DNA of 39,759 bases from JAABUE01 sp034431895 (GCA_034431895.1 DAOUCM010000356.1:1-39759), one strand, 5' to 3'; numbered from the stretch's first letter, positions 30,719-39,015 are shown. The notes: generated by a model not told the origin, from the sequence alone. Program-made: numbers and translations.

Positions 30719-31417
30719 ATGATCCCACTCAACGACACCGAACCCAATCGGTATTCCTATTTTCCCTTGATGACCATCTTTTTGATTTTCCTCAATACGG
30801 TCATCGAATTCAGCAAGCCGCTCTATCTACCAGAAGGGACTCTAGAGGAATACTGGCCATTCCTGATGCGCTATGCGTTCACCCCCCAATTGATTTTGAA
30901 TGTGCAGGGAGCAGGGATGTTATCGAATATTACGGCCATGTTCATGCACGGTGATTTCTTTCATTTGCTGGGCAACATGGGGGCATTATGGGTATTTGGT
31001 CGCCGCGTAGAGGATGCCTGCGGTCCACTGCGATATTTGATTTTCTATTTGCTTGCCGGCACTTGCGGGCACATCTTGACAGCCATCGTTCTATACGACT
31101 CACCGATTCCCGGTCTGGGCGCCAGCGGCGCCATCTTTGGCGTGATGGGGGCTTACTTGTTGTTATACCCTTCGGGCCGCATTCGCACGCTGGTTTTCCT
31201 ATGGTTCGTGCCAACCTGGCCGCTCATCCGCGCCGGTTGGATTGCCTTATATTTCGTAGCGCTTCAAATTATCCCTGCGCTGGACATTCTCTTCGGAAAA
31301 GGCGATTACTCGATTGGCTATTGGGCGCACCTGGGCGGTTTTTTTGCCTGCGTGTTCATTTTTCTCTTCCTACGCCCTGAAGCCTTTGCGCGTTACCTGA
31401 GCGACACTTCAGTATGA
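30719..31417 (+). CDS. Rhomboid intramembrane serine protease
   Basis: A 232-residue protease with six or seven membrane helices. The catalytic Ser is S136 in GASGAIFG and the catalytic His is H204 in AHLGGF. The supporting motif HGDFFHLLGNM gives H77, H82 and N86 (oxyanion hole). All residues needed for activity are present. Rhomboids cut single-pass membrane proteins near the outer face; the substrate is not evident, though the TPR membrane protein upstream is a candidate partner. A bidirectional hairpin terminator begins 3 bp after the stop. Confidence 0.93.
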   Translation: MIPLNDTEPNRYSYFPLMTIFLIFLNTVIEFSKPLYLPEGTLEEYWPFLMRYAFTPQLILNVQGAGMLSNITAMFMHGDFFHLLGNMGALWVFGRRVEDACGPLRYLIFYLLAGTCGHILTAIVLYDSPIPGLGASGAIFGVMGAYLLLYPSGRIRTLVFLWFVPTWPLIRAGWIALYFVALQIIPALDILFGKGDYSIGYWAHLGGFFACVFIFLFLRPEAFARYLSDTSV

Positions 31418-31419
31418 AA

Positions 31420-31443
31420 ACAGCCAGGCCTTTGCCTGGCTGT
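31420..31443. terminator. Bidirectional hairpin terminator
   Basis: ACAGCCAGGC (31420-31429) and GCCTGGCTGT (31434-31443) form a perfect 10-bp stem with a CTTT loop. It is flanked by AAAA on the left and TCGATTT on the right, so it can serve both the rhomboid gene and the convergent S1 gene. Confidence 0.75.
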
Positions 31444-31453
31444 TCGATTTGGC

Positions 31454-32239
31454 TTAACCACCGGTGGGTAATCTCTTTTCTAAAGTGCGAAGCAAAATAT
31501 CTTCCTGCTCATCGCTGGGACCCATTTTCATACGCCGAGCCTTTTTGTTCTTCTTGTGCAGGTTGGCACGATCGAGCGCCTCCTGCCAGGCAATTTGCAT
31601 GGCGGTCATTTCCGGCTCTTTAGACTGTTCCTGAATCTCGACTTCTTGCGCTTCTTTCTGGGGTGCACGCTTGCCGCGCCCCTTGCGATCGCCCCTTTCT
31701 TTCTTGGCCGGCTTTACTTCCTCGATTTCGGGCTGCAGGGATTTCATGCTCAAACGAATTTGCTTCTTCTTGCGATTGACATCCAGGACCACCGCTTCTA
31801 CCTCGTCCCCTTCTTTGACCACCTCGTTTGGATTTTTGATGTAGCCGCGTGACATCTCGCTGACGTGTACTAGCCCCGGGCGCTCGGCGCCAAAATCAAC
31901 AAATGCGCCGTAGGTCTCCAACCGCACCACCTTGCCTTTCACAATCGTATCCGGTTTGATCTCGCTCCACTCCATCCCTAACGGCTCGATCATCGTCAAT
32001 TCGATGCGATCCTTTTTGACACGGCGCACCCACACGTCCACTATCTGACCGACTTTGACCACATCTTCTACTTTGTTGACATGCTCTTTTTGAAGTTGTG
32101 AAATGTGAATGACGCCTGGTAGATCTTGTCCAATATCTACCAATGCCCCCGCCAGGGTGGTCTTGATCACCTTGCCGGTCAATTTGGTCTTAGGTTCTAA
32201 CGCGCTCGCTTGCGCGGTCATCGTTGCTTCGGTAGTCAT
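31454..32239 (-). CDS. Two-S1-domain RNA-binding protein
   Basis: A 261-residue protein with two S1 domains: about 20-85 (GKVIKTTLAGALVDIGQDLPGVIHISQL) and about 97-165 (GKVVRLETYGAFVDFGAERPGLVHVSEM ... DVNRKKKQIRLSMKSL). The first domain is degenerate beside the second, which has the full aromatic RNA-binding surface. A Lys/Glu-rich low-complexity region (about 172-215) and a basic helical tail follow. Two-domain S1 proteins of this size are not true ribosomal protein S1 (four to six domains); a general translation or RNA-stability role is an inference. AGGAG lies 7 bp before the ATG. The promoter is nearly consensus, so high expression is likely. Confidence 0.85.
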   Translation of the reverse strand: MTTEATMTAQASALEPKTKLTGKVIKTTLAGALVDIGQDLPGVIHISQLQKEHVNKVEDVVKVGQIVDVWVRRVKKDRIELTMIEPLGMEWSEIKPDTIVKGKVVRLETYGAFVDFGAERPGLVHVSEMSRGYIKNPNEVVKEGDEVEAVVLDVNRKKKQIRLSMKSLQPEIEEVKPAKKERGDRKGRGKRAPQKEAQEVEIQEQSKEPEMTAMQIAWQEALDRANLHKKNKKARRMKMGPSDEQEDILLRTLEKRLPTGG

Positions 32240-32277
32240 TGTTTTGCTCCTATAACAGGGGATAATGCCAAAGGCTG

Positions 32278-32306
32278 ATTATACCTGCTCAAGAGAACCT
32301 CGTCAA
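32278..32306 (-). promoter_or_regulatory. Strong promoter of the S1 gene (TTGACG-N17-TATAAT)
   Basis: On the minus strand TTGACG (32306-32301), a 17-bp spacer and TATAAT (32283-32278); 38 bp from -10 to the ATG at 32239. Confidence 0.75.
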
Positions 32307-32347
32307 CTTAAAAATTTGGTCATTGCTCAAATGCTCAAATTCCGACC

Positions 32348-32375
32348 TTGACAAATAGAAAATTTGTTCTATAAT
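32348..32375 (+). promoter_or_regulatory. Consensus promoter TTGACA-N16-TATAAT
   Basis: Both hexamers are perfect: TTGACA at 32348-32353 and TATAAT at 32370-32375. The leader of about 30 nt carries AAAGGAGG before the ATG at 32413. It diverges from the S1 promoter 42 bp away. Confidence 0.85.
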
Positions 32376-32412
32376 TCAATCATTGTTCATTCTTTCAACA
32401 AAGGAGGTTGAA

Positions 32413-33147
32413 ATGAGCACTTCCCTATCCCATGGCGGCGGAGGCGCCCTCTCTACCCTCTTTCGCGGGCGGCGCTTGAGCCGCGGCGCCGCCTGGGGCA
32501 TCATGATCCTCGGTGCATTGCTGGCCTTCGAAATCTTCAATTTCAGCACCACCGAGTTTGCCCTGAGCGATGTGCTTGGCGACCTGAAATTTGCCGGTTT
32601 TCGCTGGGCCACCATCCTATCCATTGCATTCTGCGGTATTGACTTTGCCGGCATTGCGCGCATCTTCACGCCAGAACAGGGCCGCGACGAACCAACCGAG
32701 GTCTGGTACTTGTTTGGCGCCTGGTTATTGGCGGCAGCAATGAACGCCACTCTCACCTGGTGGGGCGTCTCCATTGCCATCATCAATCACACCAGCATGG
32801 GTGCTGGCGCAGTGGTCAGCAATGCCACTCTGACCAAAGCCGTGCCGGTCTTCGTTGCCATCATGGTTTGGCTGATTCGCGTGTTGATTATCGGCACCTT
32901 CTCGATGGCTGGCGACCGGCTATTCAGCCAGGCTGACCGCCCTCGCAGCGTAGCGCGCCCAGCGCATCAACCTCAGCCCAACACGGCCACCGCCTCCCTG
33001 CGCCCGGCTTCCAGTTTGCCGCGCCCAGGTGGTGCTTACCGACCAGCGCCCAAACCGGCTGCGCAAGGCAATTTTGCACCTCGACCGGAACCCACCTACC
33101 ATAACGTGTCCTTTAGTGGCCGAGTCGCCAACGAACATTACGAATAG
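32413..33147 (+). CDS. Four-helix membrane protein with Pro-rich tail, unknown function
   Basis: A 244-residue protein that I do not recognise. After a Gly-rich N-terminus (SHGGGGALSTLFRGRRLSRG) come about four membrane helices: AAWGIMILGALLAFEIF (about 28-44), WATILSIAFCGIDFAGIARIF (about 64-84), VWYLFGAWLLAAAMNATLTWW (about 97-117) and AVPVFVAIMVWLIRVLIIGTF (about 143-163). The last 70 residues are a Pro/Ala/Arg-rich disordered tail ending in FSGRVANEHYE, probably cytoplasmic. AAAGGAGG and a perfect consensus promoter point to strong, constitutive expression, unusual for an uncharacterised membrane protein. The ATG at 32413 fits the Shine-Dalgarno; one at 32383 does not. The lytic transglycosylase follows 63 bp downstream and may be cotranscribed. 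Confidence 0.75.
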   Translation: MSTSLSHGGGGALSTLFRGRRLSRGAAWGIMILGALLAFEIFNFSTTEFALSDVLGDLKFAGFRWATILSIAFCGIDFAGIARIFTPEQGRDEPTEVWYLFGAWLLAAAMNATLTWWGVSIAIINHTSMGAGAVVSNATLTKAVPVFVAIMVWLIRVLIIGTFSMAGDRLFSQADRPRSVARPAHQPQPNTATASLRPASSLPRPGGAYRPAPKPAAQGNFAPRPEPTYHNVSFSGRVANEHYE

Positions 33148-33210
33148 AACCCGCTCGATCCATCCCGTCCCTGATTCGAGCCGGGATTCCCCCGATGCAA
33201 GGAAAAGACC

Positions 33211-33909
33211 ATGCCCCGCGCTCGCCCCTCCTCTCCTTACCGGCAGACAGCCGCCTCCGAACCAGGAAGCGGCTGTTTGTCTGGTTTCCTTTTACCGCCG
33301 CTGGCTGTGCTGTGCGTGGGTTTGCTATTATCACTTTTGGCAACAAGTGTGAATCCTGCGTTTCAAGCAAGGACGCCTCTACAATTACCCCCTGCCGACG
33401 GGATGACCGCCGAACTTTCCCCCATTTTCAGACCAGAAGTGCGCGCCTGGAGCGATTCCATCACCCGTTGGGCAGCCGCCTCCGGCCTGGACCCGAATCT
33501 GGTCGCCGTTGTCATGCAAATCGAATCCTGCGGCGACGCCCGCGCATTGTCGCGCTCTGGCGCAATGGGACTCTTCCAGGTCATGCCCTTCCACTTCCAC
33601 GTTGACGAGGACCCCTACGACCCCGATACCAACGCCCTGCGCGGTCTGACCTACCTCAAGCGCGCTCTACAGGCGGCCAACGGCGACCCGCGCCTGGCGC
33701 TAGCCGGCTACAATGGCGGTATGACTGTCATCCATCGCGCCGAATGGCTATGGCCTGCACAAACCGCCCGATACGTTCAATTTGGCGCGCCCATCTACGA
33801 GGATGCGCGCAGCGGAGCCACAGCCAGTCCTATGCTGGAGGAATGGTATCATCGTTACGGCGCCAGCCTATGCCAGCAAGCCGCGCAAAGATTAGGGATA
33901 ACGCAATAA
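33211..33909 (+). CDS. Membrane-anchored lytic transglycosylase (SLT family)
   Basis: A 232-residue peptidoglycan-cleaving enzyme of the SLT goose-lysozyme fold. A membrane anchor at about 25-47 (GFLLPPLAVLCVGLLLSLLA) leads to a periplasmic or extracellular domain from about 80: LDPNLVAVVMQIESCGDARALSRSGAMGLFQVMPFHF with catalytic E105, then YLKRALQAANGDPRLALAGYNGG, the conserved AYNGG-type motif. It would cleave glycan strands to 1,6-anhydro ends for wall remodelling. AAGGAAA lies before the ATG. The gene ends 5 bp from the convergent cyclase. An NlpC-type or LysM domain is not present. Confidence 0.9.
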   Translation: MPRARPSSPYRQTAASEPGSGCLSGFLLPPLAVLCVGLLLSLLATSVNPAFQARTPLQLPPADGMTAELSPIFRPEVRAWSDSITRWAAASGLDPNLVAVVMQIESCGDARALSRSGAMGLFQVMPFHFHVDEDPYDPDTNALRGLTYLKRALQAANGDPRLALAGYNGGMTVIHRAEWLWPAQTARYVQFGAPIYEDARSGATASPMLEEWYHRYGASLCQQAAQRLGITQ

Positions 33910-33914
33910 GCGTC

Positions 33915-35627
33915 TCATGATTTCAGCCCTAGCACCTCGTACACCTCGACCGGTTGGGTCTTGCCTTTGACCATCAGCGGGACAAAATGCCGGGCTTCCA
34001 CTTGCCGCTCGACGCGCGCATAGGCCTCACGGCTGATGAGGATTTGGTTCCTGGCCGAGTTTTCTTGGATACGTTTAGCCGTGTTGACGCTATCGCTGAT
34101 GGCGGTATATTCCAATCGGCGTTCAGTGCCAATCAACCCTAAGACGGCATCGCCATAGTGAATGCCTACCCCAAAGGCCAGGTGTGAATCAGGCGGCAGG
34201 GATTTGTACAGCCGCTCGACCGACTCGCGCATCGCCAGGGCGGCTTTGACAGCGCGTAAGGTATGATCGGGTTGGGGAATGGGGGCATTGAACCAGGCCA
34301 TCACCGCATCACCCAGAAATTTATCTATGGTACCGGCTTGCGCCAATACCGCTTCGGCCATGGCGGCTAGGTACAGGTTGAGAATAGAGACCAGCCGCTC
34401 AGGGGAGATTTTTTCACTGAAAGAGGTAAAGCCGCGAATGTCGGCAAACAGCACCGTCAGGTCTACGCGCTTGCCGCCCAGTTGCAGGCTGTTGGGGTCG
34501 AGTTGCTCAATGACGGCCGGCGAGACCATGCGCTCGAACAGACGGCGCTGGGCTTCCAAGCGTTTGCGCTCGGTCAGGTCGTCTAGCACGATGGCTACCC
34601 CTTGAGTGGTCTGGTCAGCATCTTTGAGAGGAGAAAGATTGAGGCGCCAATCTACCACGCCGCGTTGGGGCAAGGTGTGGCTGATTTCCAGGCCTATCAG
34701 CGGCTTGTCCGTTTTGCGCACGGCTGCCAGATGAGGCAGAATGCTGGCGGCAACGCTAGGCAAGACCTCGGGCAGCGGATGGCCGATCATTTCGGTTGCA
34801 GCACGCCCCAGGATGTTTTCTGCCGCGCGATTGCACAAGGTAATCTGATCTTGAATGTCGGCTGTGATCACGCCGCTGGCAATGGAAGCAAAGATGTTGT
34901 CCATCAGGTTTTTGAGTTCGGTCACCTCGTCCAGCGTATGGCGCAGGGAGGAGAACAGACGCGCGTTTTCGATGGCAACAGCCGCCTGGTTGGCAAAGGC
35001 GGTCAACAGGTCGCGTTCATTTTCAGAGAAGATGCCGGTGCGAATGCGATTGTCGGCATAGAGTACGCCGATGAGTTCGTTCTTGACTTTGAGCGGTACG
35101 CACAGGATGGAGCGCAGATTGAAAGCCACTACGCTTTCCTGTCGCCCAAAACGAGGATCATCTTGTGCATTCGTGGTCAGGATGGGTTCACCCGATTCGA
35201 TGACTCGCTGGATGATGGTACGGCTGACGGCGGCTTCGTTGGGTTTGACAGATTCTTGCTCCCAATTGCGCGCAATACGGATGGTCATAGAGCCGGTATC
35301 GTCGCGCAGCATCAAGAAACCACGCTCGGCGCGTGTGAGGCGCACGATGGTGTCCATGACGATTTGGAGGACAGAATCCAGTTCGAGAGTGGAGTTGACC
35401 ACTTGACCAATGCCGGCCAACGCACGCAGGTTGCCATGTTCGATTTCGAAGGATTCGATTTGCCGGCCCAGGCGGACAAGAGAGTCTTGCAGGTGGCGCA
35501 GAGTCTCTTCAACCGTCTTGGGCAGCGTGGCGTTGTTGTGCAACAGGCCGCGAATCATACCCACCTGTTGGCTGAGGACCAAAAGTTGATCGTGCAGGGT
35601 GGTAGGTTGGGTTTTATTGCCAATCAT
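33915..35627 (-). CDS. Class III adenylate cyclase with GAF and PAS domains
   Basis: A 570-residue soluble protein. An N-terminal helical region (1-60), a GAF domain (about 68-225; RAERGFLMLRDDTGSM, SILCVPLKVKNELIGVLYADN), a PAS domain (about 240-360) and a class III cyclase domain (about 385-565). Catalytic residues are intact: metal Asp in LFADIRGFTSF (about 396) and in KFLGDAVMAWF, the Lys of DKFLGD, and YTAISDSVNTAKR with the transition-state Asn and Arg. Lys plus Thr at the purine-reading positions favour ATP, as in bacterial class IIIb enzymes. Its ATG overlaps the TGA of the transglutaminase gene (ATGA, 35624-35627), so translation is coupled to that membrane protein. Confidence 0.92.
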   Translation of the reverse strand: MIGNKTQPTTLHDQLLVLSQQVGMIRGLLHNNATLPKTVEETLRHLQDSLVRLGRQIESFEIEHGNLRALAGIGQVVNSTLELDSVLQIVMDTIVRLTRAERGFLMLRDDTGSMTIRIARNWEQESVKPNEAAVSRTIIQRVIESGEPILTTNAQDDPRFGRQESVVAFNLRSILCVPLKVKNELIGVLYADNRIRTGIFSENERDLLTAFANQAAVAIENARLFSSLRHTLDEVTELKNLMDNIFASIASGVITADIQDQITLCNRAAENILGRAATEMIGHPLPEVLPSVAASILPHLAAVRKTDKPLIGLEISHTLPQRGVVDWRLNLSPLKDADQTTQGVAIVLDDLTERKRLEAQRRLFERMVSPAVIEQLDPNSLQLGGKRVDLTVLFADIRGFTSFSEKISPERLVSILNLYLAAMAEAVLAQAGTIDKFLGDAVMAWFNAPIPQPDHTLRAVKAALAMRESVERLYKSLPPDSHLAFGVGIHYGDAVLGLIGTERRLEYTAISDSVNTAKRIQENSARNQILISREAYARVERQVEARHFVPLMVKGKTQPVEVYEVLGLKS

Positions 35628-37981
35628 GAGAACTGTCCAGAGGTAAAACGGTGATAGAGGGCTTGCCGGGCGCGGTGGAACAACGTATGCAAAGTATACA
35701 ACCAAATCGTGAAACTGGCACGTCGAGATTGGGCCAAGTGACCCATTCGTGGAGTGAACAAGGAAGCCTGGTGTTGGGCCAGCAAGGTTTGGATGGCGCT
35801 TGCGGCCTTCGGGAGACATTCTTCCAGGGCGTGAGCGCGTTCGGCCGGGGTGTGGAAGGAGGCCGGGGGCTTGCCGAGCAGGCGCAGGCTGAGATTGACC
35901 GTTTCGTAGGAGCGTTGAATGGGCGTGAGCAATGTCCACCCGGCCCAATAGTCCAACCAGGCCGGGGCTGGTCTACCGTTCCTTTCGTAGAGGGCCTGAA
36001 GTTGAAGAGGAACGCGGCGCAACAAGGCATAACGGCGGTCGAGCCGCCAGGTCACAATCAAAGCGAAACCTGCCAAACCCAACAAGAGCAGAAGAGATGC
36101 CCCCTGCCGGCTTTCCAAAGGGAGTCCCCCCTCTTCCTCTGAAGGAAGGTCCAATTGGGCCTGAGGCTGTCTTTCGAGGTCATCAGCGACCTGAAGCCGG
36201 TTCAGAGGGTTGGCGGGGGCGGCTTCGAGTGTATCAGGGATGTCGGGACGGACGAGCGGGCTTTGGCTGCTGGTCGGTTCGAATTCTACCCAACCTATGC
36301 CGGGGAAATAGACTTCGGGCCAGGCGTGGGCGTCTAGGGCGCGGACGATGAGAAGCGTCTCGCTGTCGAATTTCCCTTCATCCAATTGACCTTCGGCAAA
36401 GCCTACTGCCATGCGGGCGGGGATGCCAAGCGAGCGCAGCATCAACACCTCGGCAGTCGCATAGTAATTGCAAAAGGCTTGTTTGCTTTCGAAGAGCACC
36501 CATTCGAGCGGGTCGGCCTCCGCCGGCGGAGGGAGCGGCAAGGGGTTTACGTATTCGAGTTCGCTGCGCAGGTAAAGGGTGATGGCAGCGGCTTGGTCGT
36601 AGGGCGTGGTTTGTCCGGCGGTGATTTGTTCGGCTAGGGCGCGAATACGAGGGGAGAAATCTTCTGGCAGTTGTAGATAGCGTTCGACCACCCAGGCAGG
36701 ATAATCCACGCTGGCTGCCCGCAAGTCTTGGATGGAAGGGTTAGACAGAGCGGCTTGAATTCTATATTGCTCCCCTGGTAGAAGTTGCGGCTCGGCATAC
36801 CAGGCGGCCATATCGCGTTCCTGGTTTGGCGCAGAGGCGACTTCGATGCGCCCTGGCCGGCTGACCCAGAGCGGCTGGTAGGGCATATAAAGCAAGGATT
36901 GTGGGATTTGGACTTTGATCGTGAAACGAGCAGGGATGAGACGAGAGGCTTCGAGGACAGGCCAAGGCTCCATATCTGGAGTGAATTCATTCGATTGTAT
37001 GTGGGCGTTGCTCCAACCTTGCTTTGTGTAAGTGTCGTACACGTATCCGCGCCAATACAGGCGAGCGGGTTCTTGGGGCAGGCTGTCCACTTTGGCAGTG
37101 AACACGATGCTCTCTGCCAGCGAAGTGCCTACGCCAAGATCAAGACGGTGACCGTAGAAATCTCCCCCTGAGCGGCTGGCCGGCGATTCGAGCGCTTCGA
37201 CGGCGGTGGAAAGCCATTGCTGCGCCTCACGCCAGGGACGAGTGAGTTGCTTCCAAGAACGAACGGCGGCTTGCCAACCCGAGGCCGAGGCGGGTATACT
37301 CCAGGCCAGCAATACCAGGACGGTGGCCGTCGCCACCATGCCGCGCATCAGGTCAAAGGAGGCGCCCTGCATTTGGAAAATGCGTTTGGCGCGCCAGGCC
37401 TGGCTGTCTTCCAGGTAGGATTTTCGTCCTAGCAGCAGGAGCGCCAACAGGAGGTAAATGCCCAACGCCCAAATGCGGCGGCCAACAAAAGGGTCGTACA
37501 AGTGAATGATGAGCGTAAAAAGTCCACCTGGCAATACAGCCGCCAGGTAGCTGTTGTGCCGCGCCCAACCGTAGGCCGAAAAGAGGCCAATGCACCACAC
37601 AACGACGACAATGAAGGTCACGAACAGCAGGCTGTCTTCTACGGCTTGGCGCTGGAAAAACTGTTGCAGCGCCAACGACAGCCGCCCGCCCACGCTAACC
37701 AGACGTTCCAGCCATTCCACACGCCCAGAGATGACCAGGCTGATTTGCCACGCCACAAAGACAACCGAGTAGCCCCATGTCAGCAGGTACACGGCGCCAC
37801 GCCTGAAGCGACTATATCCTAGCGCCAAGCCTAAGAGAATGCTCAAGCCGGCTAACGTCTCAGACAGATACAGAAAATCCGTCCAGTCGGTCATGGTGAG
37901 GCGAATGGCCGCCACTTGCAGCATGAGCAGCAGCAGGAACATCGAAGGCCAATCCGGACGAATGGAGGCTGTCTTTCTCAT
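35624..37981 (-). CDS. TgpA-type membrane transglutaminase-like protein
   Basis: A 785-residue protein. The N-terminal half has about six to eight membrane helices (1-240). An extracytoplasmic region contains a transglutaminase core (about 440-560): FESKQAFCNYYATAEVLMLRSLGIPAR with the nucleophile near C504, and DAHAWPEVYFPGIGWVEFEPTSS with the catalytic His near 552; the third acidic residue is Glu in EPT. Another membrane helix (LLLLLGLAGFALIVTW, near 625) and a cytoplasmic helical tail follow, the TgpA layout. TgpA-type proteins are thought to act in the periplasm; a substrate is unknown. The ATG at 37981 is 6 bp after TACACT in a strong promoter and has no Shine-Dalgarno. The adenylate cyclase follows with a 4-bp overlap. 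Confidence 0.88.
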   Translation of the reverse strand: MRKTASIRPDWPSMFLLLLMLQVAAIRLTMTDWTDFLYLSETLAGLSILLGLALGYSRFRRGAVYLLTWGYSVVFVAWQISLVISGRVEWLERLVSVGGRLSLALQQFFQRQAVEDSLLFVTFIVVVVWCIGLFSAYGWARHNSYLAAVLPGGLFTLIIHLYDPFVGRRIWALGIYLLLALLLLGRKSYLEDSQAWRAKRIFQMQGASFDLMRGMVATATVLVLLAWSIPASASGWQAAVRSWKQLTRPWREAQQWLSTAVEALESPASRSGGDFYGHRLDLGVGTSLAESIVFTAKVDSLPQEPARLYWRGYVYDTYTKQGWSNAHIQSNEFTPDMEPWPVLEASRLIPARFTIKVQIPQSLLYMPYQPLWVSRPGRIEVASAPNQERDMAAWYAEPQLLPGEQYRIQAALSNPSIQDLRAASVDYPAWVVERYLQLPEDFSPRIRALAEQITAGQTTPYDQAAAITLYLRSELEYVNPLPLPPPAEADPLEWVLFESKQAFCNYYATAEVLMLRSLGIPARMAVGFAEGQLDEGKFDSETLLIVRALDAHAWPEVYFPGIGWVEFEPTSSQSPLVRPDIPDTLEAAPANPLNRLQVADDLERQPQAQLDLPSEEEGGLPLESRQGASLLLLLGLAGFALIVTWRLDRRYALLRRVPLQLQALYERNGRPAPAWLDYWAGWTLLTPIQRSYETVNLSLRLLGKPPASFHTPAERAHALEECLPKAASAIQTLLAQHQASLFTPRMGHLAQSRRASFTIWLYTLHTLFHRARQALYHRFTSGQFS

Positions 37982-37987
37982 AAGTTG

Positions 37988-38016
37988 AGTGTACAATATC
38001 CGTACACAGGCGTCAA
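37988..38016 (-). promoter_or_regulatory. Leaderless promoter of the transglutaminase gene (TTGACG-N17-TACACT-N6-ATG)
   Basis: Minus strand: TTGACG (38016-38011), 17 bp, TACACT (37993-37988), 6 bp, ATG at 37981. This is the clearest of the four leaderless promoters in the window. Confidence 0.75.
37992..37997 (+). promoter_or_regulatory. -10 (TACAAT) of the PAP2 gene, overlapping the divergent -10
   Basis: TACAAT on the plus strand shares 37992-37993 with the minus-strand TACACT through the palindrome TGTACA. It gives a leader of about 30 nt with AAAGGAG at 38021-38027. The -35 for this direction is weak. Confidence 0.45.
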
Positions 38017-38034
38017 TGTGAAAGGAGTTAAAGG

Positions 38035-39015
38035 ATGATGACATTTTTGCAAGCCGATTTGCTCTGGGTGATTGCCTTTCAGTCGGTAGGAGAGTGGCTG
38101 ATTGCCCCCATGAAGTTTTTCAGTTTTCTAGGCTCTGAGACGTTTTTCATCCTGGTACTGCCGGTATTGTATTGGTCGCTGGACTCGGCTCTGGGAATGC
38201 GGGTGGGTGTTGCGCTGTTGCTCAGCGGAGGAATCAACGACCTGTTCAAACTGGCTTTTCACAGCCCGCGTCCGTATTGGGTCAGCGCCGAAGTTCAGGC
38301 TCGCGCAGCCGAGACCTCTTTTGGCCTGCCTTCGGGCCATGCGCAAATTTCAGTGGGGGTATGGGGAATGGCGGCGGCCTATTTGCGACGCGCCTGGGCC
38401 TGGGTGGCGGCCTGTCTGTTGATGCTGCTCATCGGCCTCTCACGTCCATTTTTGGGCGTACATTTCTTCATAGATGTCGTTGTGGGATGGATCATGGGAG
38501 CGGCGCTGTTAGGCGTGCTACTGTACACTTGGCAGCCAGTGACAACCTGGGCGGGAAAGCAATCTTTTGGGCGGCAGGTCCTTTGGGCCTTCCTCGGCTC
38601 GCTGGGGATTGTGCTGCTCAACGCTTTTTTCCTGTTTGCCTGGCAGGAGGAGAGCCAATTGGCATTGAAAGATTGGACGGTGACGGTTACCCAAGCCGGC
38701 GTAGCGACGCTGCCACAGCCATTGACATTGAACGGCGCACTCACCAACGCCGGCACCCTCTTTGGTCTGCTGACCGGCCTAGCCTGGATCAAGCCTCGGG
38801 GTGGCTGGCAGGCTTCGGGTCCGGTTTGGAAACGGGCAGTACGTTATCTGGTCGGTTTAATAGGGATCGTTCTACTATGGTATGGGCTAGGCGCCGTTTT
38901 CCCACGCGGAGAGTCTTTGCTGCCGTATGTCTTGCGATATGTGCGTTATACCCTGCTGGGTTTTTGGGTTTCGGGCGGCGCACCGCAGATTTTTACGAAA
39001 TTGAAATTATCCTAG
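38035..39015 (+). CDS. PAP2 superfamily membrane phosphatase
   Basis: A 326-residue membrane protein. The three phosphatase motifs are present: KLAFHSPRPYW (KX6RP, about 73-83), PSGHAQ (about 99-104, catalytic His) and SRPFLGVHFFIDVVVGW (SRX5HX3D, about 135-151, catalytic His and Asp). Three to four further membrane helices follow after residue 180, making it longer than the usual 200-250 residues. Substrates of the family include undecaprenyl pyrophosphate and phosphatidic acid; the choice cannot be made here. Start: ATG at 38035 after AAAGGAG; a second ATG follows directly. It diverges from the transglutaminase gene. Confidence 0.9.
   Translation: MMTFLQADLLWVIAFQSVGEWLIAPMKFFSFLGSETFFILVLPVLYWSLDSALGMRVGVALLLSGGINDLFKLAFHSPRPYWVSAEVQARAAETSFGLPSGHAQISVGVWGMAAAYLRRAWAWVAACLLMLLIGLSRPFLGVHFFIDVVVGWIMGAALLGVLLYTWQPVTTWAGKQSFGRQVLWAFLGSLGIVLLNAFFLFAWQEESQLALKDWTVTVTQAGVATLPQPLTLNGALTNAGTLFGLLTGLAWIKPRGGWQASGPVWKRAVRYLVGLIGIVLLWYGLGAVFPRGESLLPYVLRYVRYTLLGFWVSGGAPQIFTKLKLS

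Noticed and set aside
36276..36290. T-arm-like sequence GGTTCGAATTCTACC suggesting a tRNA
   Set aside because: It lies inside the transglutaminase coding region and no acceptor stem or anticodon arm can be drawn around it.
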